28,652 nt of DNA from the NCBI RefSeq assembly GCF_900766305.1, contig NZ_CAAFUZ010000008.1, forward strand, positions 1-28,652, read 5' to 3'. The translations under genes and the position numbers were made by a program. Source of the DNA: an uncultured Gemella sp. (GTDB lineage: Bacteria; Bacillota; Bacilli; Staphylococcales; Gemellaceae). Positions 14,188 to 23,619 of this stretch are shown here, piece after piece. The notes under the pieces were generated by a model. The model had not been told where the DNA came from. It was given only the letters and a program-made list of their open reading frames with translations, and ran no database searches. Each line of letters starts with the position of its first letter. Position 1 is the first letter of the stretch.

Positions 14188-14400
14188 TTAAAATCTCCTT
14201 TACGATTTCTCTAATCTTATTACGTGGTCTTTTTTATCAGTCCACAATCTCCTGCGTGAATTAATTTATAATAACGATTCTTGTTTCACGCCATAATAAA
14301 CCATCCTTTATTATACTATAAATAGGTAGAATTAGCTATAAAAAACAATGTATTATTAGCTATTATTCTTTTTCTATAGCTATATTTATAAAAATATCAT
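14188..14400 (-). promoter_or_regulatory. cshB promoter region and long structured leader
   Basis: A TATAAT box (14310-14315 on the minus strand) without a good -35 lies about 120 nt before the start codon. The leader can form a 7-bp stem, GCGTGAA/TTCACGC (14285-14291 with 14254-14260), and a second, GTGG/CCAC, nearer the gene. A long leader fits cold-regulated helicase mRNAs, but this is inference. No ORF is present in the gap 14188-14513. Confidence 0.45.
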
Positions 14401-14457
14401 AAAAAAGAAGCGCCAAAAATCTAGATTTTTTAGAATCCTATTTTTAAGTCGCTTCTT
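14401..14457 (-). terminator. Terminator of the IgA1 protease gene
   Basis: Minus-strand outer stem AAGAAGCG/CGCTTCTT encloses a palindrome, AAAAATCTAGATTTTT (14415-14430), and is followed by TTTTTTAT. It begins about 57 bp after the protease stop codon. Confidence 0.7.
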
Positions 14458-14513
14458 CTATAATTATCCTAAAAATTTTATAAAGTTACAAAGTATTTAA
14501 GATATAACCTTAA

Positions 14514-17500
14514 TTATTTGAATAGATTTTCTGAAAATCCATCTGTAACTTTTAGAAGTTGTTTAAACACCTTAGTTTTAAGTGAGACTGTATTTCCATA
14601 ATATTCTTTACCAGTCTTAGTCATTTGATCTAAATCTTTTTGAACTACTTCTTTAAACATTTGTTGCAGTTGTTCATAAGATGTTATATGAACATTATCA
14701 ATATCTATCTCAGCAAATCCATGTTTAGCTTTCTCTAAAATTTCTCCATACCAGTGTTTTTTCCAAGCTTCAAGAGTTTCGAATGCCCCTTTAGATACTT
14801 TTTTGATAATATACTTATCACTTAAAGTTGAAAGTTTTTCTTTATTAGCTGCATCTTTGTATTTGTTTGAAACATAACTGATAAATCCATCTTCGTAACC
14901 ATAGTATCCCCACATACGGAATGCATTATGCTTGAATGATAATGAACCAGGTGCCCCATCGCTTGAATTACCTCCATAAATACCTGCCATCATATTTACA
15001 TTTACATATGCAGAATTTGGCATCAAGTCTTCTGGACGATAACGTCCATTTCCAACACCATGCTTAGTCGCAAAGTTATTGTCTATCAAATCATTAATAG
15101 AAGTCAATTGTTTAGTTTTTTCTTCTTCTTTTAAGTCTCTTACCTTATCCCATTGATTAGGTTTTAGTAACTCGTTAAATGAATCTTTATAACGATATTC
15201 TTTATCTATTTTTCTAAACCATTTACTATTATCAGCTAGTCCTTTACTAATGACTGCATCAGCTTCTAAGTGATCTAGCATCATCATCGCTTCATTGTAG
15301 CGTTTCATGTAGGCATCTATTTCTTGTCTATTTCTCAATTTATTAGGGTCATAATTATACCACTGATCCCCATTATTTGGTCGAACATATGCCATATTTA
15401 ACCCTAGAGCTCCATATTCTCCATTTGTCGTAGAACTATCGGGTGTTTGTAGCATACCTTGTGCATACGCCTCAAGATCCGTACCTTCACGATGCCAGTT
15501 ACCTCCATAGTACAACATGCGGTCATTTACATGGGTTGTTTCATGAGTAAATGCCGAAATACCAAATTGACTAACCATATCTGTCACCATAAAGAACACT
15601 GCGTCATCTTCATATGGTCTTCCATAGATTCTAGCCATAGCTCCCATGCTTCCATTTGTATTGTGATAACGCCATGTTGGTCCATATAACTCACGAACAG
15701 GAGCTACTACTTTTCCATTATTCGCAAATCCATAACGGTTAGAACCACCACTATAATTTTGATTATCCCAAACTGCAGTTGGCACCATATTATCACTCTT
15801 CAATAATTTATTTCGAACTGATGACAATGCTAAACGAGACCAGAAGTCTAAGTATCGTTGTTGCGCATTTGCTACTTCATCAATTTTTGCTTTAAATTTA
15901 TTTCGTTCTTCTTCTGTATATTTTCCATATTTTTCGAAAGAACTATACGCTAAAGTATTATATGTTGAAATTAAGAATATATGAGCATTTTTCAAAGTCA
16001 ATAACGGTAAAATCATACGACCATGTATGAAATTATTTAATCCATCATAGGCTCTATGTTTTTTATTTACAAAATCTAGAGTTGTGGTAGTCGGTTCAGA
16101 TATATAAACATTTTTTTCTGTTGCATGTTTAAACCAATCATTTAAATCTGTATCCGCTGTGAATAATTTCATATTATAATTTAAAAATTCATGTAAATTA
16201 GCTTTACCAGTACCGCTAGCAATAACCTCTCTATATGCATCATACGTACGACCACCTTTTATGTAACTTTCCTTAGAACCAATTTTGATAAGTCTATCAA
16301 GCACGTCTACATTTTTCCCATAGAAATCTGGTTTGAAAGTCATCATATCTTTTATATTCATATCTTTTATATTTACACCATTATATTTAATTCCATAATA
16401 TCTATTTAAGTATGTTAAAGCAAGCATAATATTAGTTTTATTTTTTTCGATTTTTTTAATTAATGAAAGTTTAGCAGACTCATCCTCATTTAATTGATGT
16501 TCCTCATTTTCTACAAGTTTCTTAACAAACTTATCGATATTATCTCTGACCTCTTTGAAACTTTCTTCTAAGAATAAATCACGAATATATCCATTTTGAC
16601 GAGCTTCACTATTGGCTGTAGGATCATTTTTAGTATCTCTCTTTTCAAGTATATTACGAACAGCTTGAGACTGTAACTCAACAGATAGTAATAATTCTTT
16701 AACTTTAGCTTCTAAAGCATCTCTATTTTTAATAACTATATTCGGCGTATATACTATTCCTCCTAAGTTTTCTATACTATATTCTTTCACTTGAGCTACT
16801 TGAGATTCTTTTGCAGAAATATTAAACAATTCTTTTGTTCCATCAGCATAATGAACCATGATTTTATTAGCATTTTCTGAATCAGTCACAAATTCTGTAT
16901 CCTTCATAGCTGTTACCGATAAAATTTTCTTAGTTACTAGGTTAGAATTTTCAGCTAATTTATTACCTTGATTTACAATCCAATCTTTATTATAAAATGG
17001 TTGTAGTTTTTCTATATTTCGATATGCCTGAGCACGCTTTTCTTGGTAATCTTGAATATTTTTATATTCATCTTCGTAAGAAACTTTGTTGTTAAGCTTA
17101 TCTACAGTTGGTTGTGTACTAACTAATTTATCAGCAGTAATCATCATCGCTTGAATTTTCATATCTGCTTCATCTTTAGCGATATCTTTGATTCTATGCG
17201 AGTTTCTATGAGTTTTTCCACCTTTACTAATATCTGTTACTGTGAAATTCTTATTAACAACCCAATCAGTAACATATTCATTGTCCATGTCATTTGAACC
17301 AAAAAATACATCTCCTCTTTTAACATCCATCATTGTAACAGTATTTTCAATAACACCCCAAGGCCAGTTTTTACCTATAAGACCTCCATTTTCTCCACTA
17401 TTAGGAACATCAATAATTCCTTTTGCTACAGAGTTTCTTATATATCCCCATCTACCTATGCCATCAGAGTTATAACCATGGCTTATGTTACCTGCTATTC

Positions 17501-20237
17501 CTCCTGTTCGTGATCTATCACCTGTAATTTCAGCGTCAACATAGGCTTTTTCAATATTACCACGCCAAACATCACCTGCTATTCCAGCAAGATTCCAACC
17601 TTTATTACCAGTAGCTTGAACTTTACCAATATATGCAATATTAGTCATTTTCCCTTCATCTAGCTTATTAACAATACCAGCTACTTCGTTTGCTCCAGTG
17701 ACACTACCCGTTACTTTAATATTCTCAATAGTTCCACCTTTTGCTGTCTGAGCAAGTGTGGCAACGTTATTTTCCCCTGGTAGATTAATATTTACATTCT
17801 CTAAGTTTATATTTTTAATAGTTGCATTCTCTAATTTACTAAATAGAGGGTGCCCTAAATTATGAATTGAATAATGCTTATCATCAACACTTGTTAATGT
17901 TCCTGTAAATTTCTGAGTAACATAAGATTTTCCAAGCGGTTTTATACTAACTGCGCTCAAATCAGCCCCAAGTTTGAATGTTCCCGAAGGAGTTTTTTGC
18001 ATAGCATCTATTAAATCTTTAAAATCATAGTACACATCCCCAATATGTGGTTTTGGTTTCGCAATATAATAAGAGTAAGTATCCTCTATTTTATTTTCAC
18101 TCGTTCTTCGTACTAGGTCTTGAGCTTTTGCACTAACTTTATAAAACCAATCTTCTCCAACTTTTACTTCTTCTATTTTATCAATAGCAAGCTTGGTTGT
18201 TTTATTATCACGAGAAGTCACTTTCAAATAGTATTCTTTTATATTTTCCGGAATAGCGTTTAATAAGCTACTATCACTTTCCTCACCTTGTTCGTTAACA
18301 TGTATCAAGCTTGTTTCTTTGATATTTTTAACTTCAACTTTTTTAAAATCAAGCCTTAGCGGTCTTTCTTCTAATACTGAAGTCTCATCTACTTTTCCTC
18401 GATTATAAATCATAGTTGTTCTGACGATATAGTCTTTATACAATTTAAGATTATCTGCAATATCTTTTAATTTAGATGTAGTTAAATCTAATCGTTTAAC
18501 TACATTTTCACCATCACGAACTTCTGCTACAATAGATTTAATCTCAACTGAATCCTCATTTTCTAAAGTGTATGCCAAGTTAGCAGAACGATCAAGAGTA
18601 TGTTCTTCGATCTTAGCTAATGTTAATACAGGTGGTTTTTTCTCTTTTGGAATTTCTTTTACTGGATTCTCCGGCTGTACCAACGGTTCACCTTTCTCAC
18701 TCACTACTCCTTCTGGATTCTCTGGTTGTACTAACGCTTCGCCTTTCTCACTTACTACTCCTATCGGCTTCTCTGGTTGTACTAATGCTTCGCCTTTCTC
18801 GCTTACCACTCCTTCTGGGTTCTCTGGTTGCACTAATGCTTCGCCTTTCTCACTTACCACTCCTGTCGGGTTCTCTGGTTGTACTAGACTCTCACCTTTC
18901 TCGCTTACTACTCCTATCGGCTTCTCTGGTTGTACTAACGCTTCGCCTTTCTCACTTACTACTCCTATCGGCTTCTCTGGTCGTACTAGTGCTTCGCCTT
19001 TCTCATTTACCACTCCTTCTGGGTTTTCCGGTTGTACTAGCGCTTCGCCTTTCTCACTTACTACTCCTATCGGCTTCTCTGGTTGTACTAACGCTTCGCC
19101 TTTTTCACTTACTACTCCTTCTGGATTCTCCGGCTGTACTAATGCTTCGCCTTTCTCAGAGATTCCAACTCCTACAGCAATAACTTTATTAACAGGTTGT
19201 TTAGTAATAGTTTTTTTGATAACCTTGCTAATTTCTTTGCCGTTAACCGTAGATACTTCACTAAATACTGTACTTTCTCCATTGATTCCTTCATTAAGAA
19301 TTTTTGATTCCCCTTTTGGTAATGTGACATCAAACTTTCTAACAGTTTCAAAAGGAATAACTTCCACAGTTGTTCTAAGTTCTGGTTTATTTATAGATAA
19401 GTTAAGTTCCCCTTCCCCTGGTGTTGTTTTATATTTGATATTAGGTTTCACAACCTGTTCGTTTTGTTTATGAAGTTCTTTTTTAGTTTCTTCTATTCCT
19501 GCTTCAGTTTTTGGTTGTGCTGTATTCTCCTTTTTTCCTACTTTAGTTAACGATTTTTCTTGTTTAGTAGAAACGGTCTTTTCTTCAACTGGAGTTTTAA
19601 TTTTTTGAGGAAGAATATTTTTAAAATCATTAGAAAACTCATTTAAATCACTCTGTGTGAAAAATCCCATATATCTGTAGCCATCTATATGAATTACACC
19701 TTTAGCAAGTTCAGAAGAATTAGTAATTGTTGTGTTTGTGTTGTATTGAACTAAATCATTATTCTCTAAAGCAAAAGAATGATACGGTACTACAACACTT
19801 TGTCCTAGAGTCCCAATCAAAACTACACTAAGTACTTTATTTCTATGTTTTTTTGATATTAGAAAAACTACTAGAACAGCTGTTCCTAGACCTAAACCAG
19901 CGAGTGGCAATGAACTTTCTCCTGTATTAGGTAATAATTTCGACTTCAATGTATCAACACTAGCATCATGACTTTCTTTCTTATAAACCATGTAGTACGT
20001 TTCATTGTTTTTCAAATCATTTGGTTTACTATTTTTAATTAAACTTTTTTCCGATTCTGTAAGCTCATTTTCAGTTAGATAAGTATAATTTACATTTATA
20101 CCATTATCACTTGCGTAAGCTTTAGTTGGCATATAACTTCCAAAGATTAATGCCCCAATAACAACAGGGGCTGCCCCAAATGATAATTTTCTAATTGAAA
20201 ACTTTAAAATTTTATTATTTTTACTTTGTGTTCGCAT
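14514..20237 (-). CDS. iga: IgA1-specific zinc metalloprotease (peptidase M26), cell wall anchored
   Basis: A 1907-aa surface protease predicted to cut the human IgA1 hinge. Order: YSIRK-type signal (FSIRKLSFGAAPVVIGALIFG, 13-33), LPNTG at 102-106 with a membrane helix and KKHRNK behind it, a second helix (about 135-152), a G5 domain (about 285-355), ten 17-aa repeats (360-529), GLUG-like beta-helix repeats (about 795-960), and the M26 catalytic domain with HETTH (1565-1569) and Glu1589 in GTDLEAYAQ, 20 residues on. The N-terminal sorting signal is typical of streptococcal M26 enzymes. It is a single gene with its own promoter (TAGGAG SD) and terminator. All key residues are present, so it should be active; IgA1 as substrate is inferred from the family. 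Confidence 0.94.
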   Translation of the reverse strand: MRTQSKNNKILKFSIRKLSFGAAPVVIGALIFGSYMPTKAYASDNGINVNYTYLTENELTESEKSLIKNSKPNDLKNNETYYMVYKKESHDASVDTLKSKLLPNTGESSLPLAGLGLGTAVLVVFLISKKHRNKVLSVVLIGTLGQSVVVPYHSFALENNDLVQYNTNTTITNSSELAKGVIHIDGYRYMGFFTQSDLNEFSNDFKNILPQKIKTPVEEKTVSTKQEKSLTKVGKKENTAQPKTEAGIEETKKELHKQNEQVVKPNIKYKTTPGEGELNLSINKPELRTTVEVIPFETVRKFDVTLPKGESKILNEGINGESTVFSEVSTVNGKEISKVIKKTITKQPVNKVIAVGVGISEKGEALVQPENPEGVVSEKGEALVQPEKPIGVVSEKGEALVQPENPEGVVNEKGEALVRPEKPIGVVSEKGEALVQPEKPIGVVSEKGESLVQPENPTGVVSEKGEALVQPENPEGVVSEKGEALVQPEKPIGVVSEKGEALVQPENPEGVVSEKGEPLVQPENPVKEIPKEKKPPVLTLAKIEEHTLDRSANLAYTLENEDSVEIKSIVAEVRDGENVVKRLDLTTSKLKDIADNLKLYKDYIVRTTMIYNRGKVDETSVLEERPLRLDFKKVEVKNIKETSLIHVNEQGEESDSSLLNAIPENIKEYYLKVTSRDNKTTKLAIDKIEEVKVGEDWFYKVSAKAQDLVRRTSENKIEDTYSYYIAKPKPHIGDVYYDFKDLIDAMQKTPSGTFKLGADLSAVSIKPLGKSYVTQKFTGTLTSVDDKHYSIHNLGHPLFSKLENATIKNINLENVNINLPGENNVATLAQTAKGGTIENIKVTGSVTGANEVAGIVNKLDEGKMTNIAYIGKVQATGNKGWNLAGIAGDVWRGNIEKAYVDAEITGDRSRTGGIAGNISHGYNSDGIGRWGYIRNSVAKGIIDVPNSGENGGLIGKNWPWGVIENTVTMMDVKRGDVFFGSNDMDNEYVTDWVVNKNFTVTDISKGGKTHRNSHRIKDIAKDEADMKIQAMMITADKLVSTQPTVDKLNNKVSYEDEYKNIQDYQEKRAQAYRNIEKLQPFYNKDWIVNQGNKLAENSNLVTKKILSVTAMKDTEFVTDSENANKIMVHYADGTKELFNISAKESQVAQVKEYSIENLGGIVYTPNIVIKNRDALEAKVKELLLSVELQSQAVRNILEKRDTKNDPTANSEARQNGYIRDLFLEESFKEVRDNIDKFVKKLVENEEHQLNEDESAKLSLIKKIEKNKTNIMLALTYLNRYYGIKYNGVNIKDMNIKDMMTFKPDFYGKNVDVLDRLIKIGSKESYIKGGRTYDAYREVIASGTGKANLHEFLNYNMKLFTADTDLNDWFKHATEKNVYISEPTTTTLDFVNKKHRAYDGLNNFIHGRMILPLLTLKNAHIFLISTYNTLAYSSFEKYGKYTEEERNKFKAKIDEVANAQQRYLDFWSRLALSSVRNKLLKSDNMVPTAVWDNQNYSGGSNRYGFANNGKVVAPVRELYGPTWRYHNTNGSMGAMARIYGRPYEDDAVFFMVTDMVSQFGISAFTHETTHVNDRMLYYGGNWHREGTDLEAYAQGMLQTPDSSTTNGEYGALGLNMAYVRPNNGDQWYNYDPNKLRNRQEIDAYMKRYNEAMMMLDHLEADAVISKGLADNSKWFRKIDKEYRYKDSFNELLKPNQWDKVRDLKEEEKTKQLTSINDLIDNNFATKHGVGNGRYRPEDLMPNSAYVNVNMMAGIYGGNSSDGAPGSLSFKHNAFRMWGYYGYEDGFISYVSNKYKDAANKEKLSTLSDKYIIKKVSKGAFETLEAWKKHWYGEILEKAKHGFAEIDIDNVHITSYEQLQQMFKEVVQKDLDQMTKTGKEYYGNTVSLKTKVFKQLLKVTDGFSENLFK
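18651..19160 (-). repeat. Ten tandem 51-bp repeats in the IgA1 protease gene
   Basis: Ten in-frame copies of a 17-residue unit, consensus SEKGEALVQPENPEGVV, alternating with a KPIGVV ending; the last copy is degenerate (NPVKEI). The copies are near-identical in DNA, so copy number is likely to vary by slippage or recombination. The unit is Pro/Glu rich and probably forms an extended spacer between wall anchor and catalytic part. The periodicity also creates long meaningless plus-strand reading frames here. Confidence 0.9.
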
Positions 20238-20273
20238 AAAAATCTGCTCCTAAATACATATTATTGCAATTTT

Positions 20274-20302
20274 ATTCTATCAAAAAAATATAGCTATTAC
20301 AA
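20274..20302 (-). promoter_or_regulatory. Promoter of the IgA1 protease gene
   Basis: Minus-strand TTGTAA (-35, 20297-20302), 17-bp spacer, TAGAAT (-10, 20274-20279), about 37 bp before ATG 20237. Confidence 0.65.
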
Positions 20303-20395
20303 TTTAGCCTCCCCCTCAAGACAAAACAGCAAAAAATAATTTTTTTATTTACAGATAATTAAAATATCACTAGATTAAGTTCTCTTAAAGCATAA

Positions 20396-20410
20396 AAGAA
20401 ACGCTTTCTT
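20396..20410. promoter_or_regulatory. Perfect palindrome with cre-like core
   Basis: AAGAAA-CGC-TTTCTT is symmetric around the central base. It shares the AAxCG core of CcpA cre sites but lacks the outer TG/CA, and lies about 95 bp upstream of the protease -35. An operator role is possible but unproven. Confidence 0.35.
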
Positions 20411-20465
20411 ACTTTTTAAAAATAAAGATATACTTTTTCTAAAGAATTAAGTAATATCAAAAAAT

Positions 20466-20525
20466 AAAAAAAGGAACGCTCTACCAATATGATGATTAAC
20501 AAAATCATCATCGGTAAATCGCTCC
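20466..20525 (-). terminator. Terminator downstream of deoC
   Basis: A long imperfect stem on the minus strand (GGAGCG, TACC and ATGATGATT pairing with AATCATCAT, GGTA and CGTTCC) followed by seven T. It lies 197 bp after the deoC stop; the intervening 20526-20721 holds no recognisable gene. The hairpin also contains an SD-preceded 31-codon frame, discussed as a finding. Confidence 0.7.
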
Positions 20526-20721
20526 TCATAATATTTATTAGATATACAATAACCTCTTAGGAATTATACTCTAAAACTTATTAAAATTATTTTTTTATGT
20601 TAATCTGATTTTTTTTATCTTCTTAACAGTGTAACTTAATACTTTTTATCTTATCATCAGAAATTTCTTAATTACAATAAGTAAAATAACATTTTAACAT
20701 TTAGGCATTCAGTAAATTATA

Positions 20722-21360
20722 TTATTTTACAATCTCTATTCCTGAGCTTGTTCCTAATCTCTCTGCTCCAAGATCAACATATTTTTGTGCTGTTTCCTTA
20801 TCTCTAACTCCACCACTTGCTTTAACTTTTGCATTGTCACCCACAACTGATTTCATTAGTTTTACATCTTCATACGTTGCTCCGCCAGTTCCAAAACCAG
20901 TAGAAGTTTTGACAAAATCTGCTTTAGCTACTAGTGATAACTCACACACTTTAACTTTTTCTTCATCAGTTAAATAACAAGTTTCGATAATAACTTTCAA
21001 AACATTATCTCCAATTGCTTCCTTAATAAGGCGAATTTCATTTTCTACATAATCAAATTCACCATCTTTTAATTTAGCAACATTGATAACCATATCTATT
21101 TCGCTTGCTCCATTTTCTACTGCCTCTTTAGCCTCGAATACTTTTGCAGCAGTAGTCATTGCGCCTAATGGAAATCCTACAACAGCCGCAACTTTAACAT
21201 CAGTTCCTTGTAAAAGATGTTTCGCATCAGCTACGTAACAACCATTAACACAAACACTATAAAACTTATGTTCAATTGCTTCCTCACAAAGTTTTTGAAC
21301 ATCCGAACTACTTGCTGTCGCCTTTAAAATTGTATGATCAATATATTTATTTAATCCCAT
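20722..21360 (-). CDS. deoC: Deoxyribose-phosphate aldolase
   Basis: A 212-aa class I aldolase that splits 2-deoxyribose-5-phosphate into glyceraldehyde-3-phosphate and acetaldehyde in deoxynucleoside catabolism. Schiff-base Lys151 lies in DFVKTSTGFGTGG, the second active-site Lys180 in KVKASGGVR, and Asp89 in SEIDMVINV. It starts at ATG 21360, 10 bp after pdp, so the two genes form the deo end of the operon. Full length for the family. Confidence 0.96.
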   Translation of the reverse strand: MGLNKYIDHTILKATASSSDVQKLCEEAIEHKFYSVCVNGCYVADAKHLLQGTDVKVAAVVGFPLGAMTTAAKVFEAKEAVENGASEIDMVINVAKLKDGEFDYVENEIRLIKEAIGDNVLKVIIETCYLTDEEKVKVCELSLVAKADFVKTSTGFGTGGATYEDVKLMKSVVGDNAKVKASGGVRDKETAQKYVDLGAERLGTSSGIEIVK

Positions 21361-21370
21361 TTTTTTACCT

Positions 21371-22675
21371 CTATTCTATAACTTCTAATATATTTTTAAT
21401 ATTTTCTATTTTTTCTTTTCCAATTACATAAGCATCTAAGACCATTTCTTTACTAGATTGAACATTTTTTTCATCGTTAAAGTAAATTTCAGCAATAACT
21501 TCACCTTTTTCCACTTTATCTCCGACTTTCTTCTTAAGCTCGATTCCTACAGCATGATCAACCTCATCTTCTTTAGTAGCACGCCCAGCTCCAATAACCA
21601 TAGCTGCTTTTCCTATTTCTTCCGCTTTGATTTTTGTTACATAACCGTCTTCTTCTGAGAACACCTCTAATACTGATTTAGGTGTTGGTAACAGTTCATA
21701 ATTATTTACTACTTCACCATCGCCACCACTTAATTCAATGAACTGTCTTAATAACTCTAAAGCACGCCCATTAGCAATAACTTCATCTATTTTTTTAGCA
21801 GCTTCTTCGTATGTCCTAACTTCACCTTTATGTTTTAACGCTAGATAAACAATTTCATAAACTACTTCTTTAAGATCATCAGACCAGTTTCCTTTTAAGG
21901 CTTCTATTCCTTCGACAATTTCATTAGCATTTCCAATATTATATCCTAGTGGTTCTTCCATATTAGTCAGTACTGCAATGGTTTTTCTACCTACACTATT
22001 TCCAATTTCAACCATTCTTCGTGACAATTCTCTCGCGTCTTCAATAGTTTTCATGAAAGCACCGTCACCGACTTTTACATCTAGAATAATTAAATCAGAT
22101 TGAATAGCCAGTTTCTTACTCATAATACTACTTGCTATTAATGGAATACTATCTACTGTTGCAGTCACATCACGTAATGCATATATTTTTTTATCTAATG
22201 GCACAATATTATCACTGTAACCCATTAGACCCACTCCAGTTTTACTAGCTACTTCTACTAGTTCTTCTTTTGTAGTACTAAATTTAAAGTTTCTAATTGC
22301 TTCAAACTTATCAATCGTTCCTCCAGTATGACCTAAACCTTTACCAGATAACTTTGTTGTAGCCATTCCTACAGCTGATAAGATAGGTCCTAAAACTACA
22401 GTAACCTTATCACCTACACCACCCGTAGAATGTTTATCAACAAGATAATGATCTAAATCGTCAAAGTAGATTGTATCTCCAGAATCCCTCATAGTTAAAG
22501 TGAAGTTAGTAAGTTCATCTTTTGTCATATTATTAAAATATACAGACATTAAAAACGAACTCATTTGATAATCAGGTACCATTCCTTTAAGGTAGCCCCC
22601 TAGTAAAAATTCAATTTCAGCCTTTGTAAGTTCTTTATTTTTTTTCTTTTTATCTATGATATCAACAACTCTCAT
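21371..22675 (-). CDS. pdp: Pyrimidine-nucleoside phosphorylase
   Basis: A 434-aa enzyme that phosphorolyses thymidine, uridine and deoxyuridine to base plus (deoxy)ribose-1-phosphate. The family signature spans KLSGKGLGHTGGTIDKFE; the phosphate loop DKHSTGGVGDKVT and KKLAIQSDLIILDVKVGDGAFM are present. The C-terminal alpha/beta domain is complete. AAGGAGAA precedes ATG 22675. The 51-bp gap to the upstream membrane-protein gene has only weak promoter-like sequence, so it may be read from the floA operon. No cre or DeoR site was evident. Confidence 0.95.
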   Translation of the reverse strand: MRVVDIIDKKKKNKELTKAEIEFLLGGYLKGMVPDYQMSSFLMSVYFNNMTKDELTNFTLTMRDSGDTIYFDDLDHYLVDKHSTGGVGDKVTVVLGPILSAVGMATTKLSGKGLGHTGGTIDKFEAIRNFKFSTTKEELVEVASKTGVGLMGYSDNIVPLDKKIYALRDVTATVDSIPLIASSIMSKKLAIQSDLIILDVKVGDGAFMKTIEDARELSRRMVEIGNSVGRKTIAVLTNMEEPLGYNIGNANEIVEGIEALKGNWSDDLKEVVYEIVYLALKHKGEVRTYEEAAKKIDEVIANGRALELLRQFIELSGGDGEVVNNYELLPTPKSVLEVFSEEDGYVTKIKAEEIGKAAMVIGAGRATKEDEVDHAVGIELKKKVGDKVEKGEVIAEIYFNDEKNVQSSKEMVLDAYVIGKEKIENIKNILEVIE

Positions 22676-22726
22676 AGTTTATTCTCCTTAAATATTTTTC
22701 ATTTAAATATAAACAAATATATCTTC

Positions 22727-23275
22727 TTAAAAATCTTTACAATAAAAATTCGTCATACTATACTTTTCATTCTCTATATAAATATTATTAGATACTTCTA
22801 ATATCTGCAAACTCTTCTTATCTTTTAATATTTTATATAACTCTTCTTGACTTTTTTTACTATATACTATTTTATCACGAATTATGTACATTTTGTAGCC
22901 TAATAATATTAACATATAGTTTTTATATTTAAATAAAATCATAAATAACATATAGAATAGAACTAATAGTATAACTATTTTCCATAAAAATTGAAGTTTT
23001 TGATTTATAATCAAAAATGTAATAATTATCATCAAGATTAAGTAATAATAATCAATACCGCTTTGTCTAGAAATTTCTTTTTTACTACAAACAAATATAT
23101 TTGAAGGTTTACTCCCATTGTGAATTATTAAAGAAAAAATAGATATTATCGTTAGTATTGTAGTTAATAAGAGTGCATCTAAATCTTGTTTTACAAAATT
23201 ATAAATAAGTAAAACAAAATAAAGAGGCATAAATGAATAAATACAATAACTAATATAGTTAAATGATTTTTTCAT
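22727..23275 (-). CDS. Polytopic membrane protein of unknown function (182 aa)
   Basis: Four predicted membrane segments: about 8-28, 34-52, 75-92 and 95-115. They are followed by a ~65-residue cytoplasmic-looking tail (YSKKSQEELYKILKDKKSLQ, a charged helix) ending SMTNFYCKDF. No known family was recognised. TAGGAGGTATGAG precedes ATG 23275. It lies 17 bp after the 108-aa gene and probably belongs to the same transcript as floA. Confidence 0.7.
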   Translation of the reverse strand: MKKSFNYISYCIYSFMPLYFVLLIYNFVKQDLDALLLTTILTIISIFSLIIHNGSKPSNIFVCSKKEISRQSGIDYYYLILMIIITFLIINQKLQFLWKIVILLVLFYMLFMILFKYKNYMLILLGYKMYIIRDKIVYSKKSQEELYKILKDKKSLQILEVSNNIYIENEKYSMTNFYCKDF

Positions 23276-23292
23276 CTCATACCTCCTATTTA

Positions 23293-23619
23293 TTATCTTT
23301 TACTTTTTGGTTTAGACAAAATCTCCGAAAAAATTATATCATTCACAATTTTTTCTTTATCAAAAGTTAAAGAATTTGAAAATATTTCTTTTTCTTTATC
23401 TACTATAACACGTGGTTTTCTTTCAAAAAATTGTTGCTGAGAAGATTCATGTTTTGGAATACGATTATCCCTTTGATTATACTCTTTATAAACTTGTTTA
23501 GGTACTTTCTTCTGCTTAACTTTCTTAACAGTTTCTTTATTATTTTTTTTATTGTTCTTGGCTTTATCAATAATAAGTGAAACTATTAGGAAAATTATAG
23601 GAATCACTAAACTACTCAT
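23293..23619 (-). CDS. Small membrane-anchored protein with conserved tail, paralogue B (108 aa)
   Basis: Residues 2-18 are an N-terminal membrane helix (SSLVIPIIFLIVSLIID) followed at once by a Lys/Asn-rich cytoplasmic stretch and a disordered Gln/Arg-rich middle. The last ~25 residues (LTFDKEKIVNDIIFSEIL, then a basic end) match the tail of the 159-aa neighbour in pattern, L-x-F-x-x-E/K-x-x-V-x-x-x-I-x-x-E-x-L plus a basic end. It overlaps that gene by four bases (ATGA), showing translational coupling. AGGAGGGG precedes ATG 23619. No known family; a partner of FloA is suggested only by position. Confidence 0.7.
   Translation of the reverse strand: MSSLVIPIIFLIVSLIIDKAKNNKKNNKETVKKVKQKKVPKQVYKEYNQRDNRIPKHESSQQQFFERKPRVIVDKEKEIFSNSLTFDKEKIVNDIIFSEILSKPKSKR

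Noticed and set aside
18568..19473. Long plus-strand reading frames opposite the IgA1 protease
   Set aside because: They exist only because the 51-bp repeats are open in several frames; they lack a ribosome binding site and show repeat-shadow composition.
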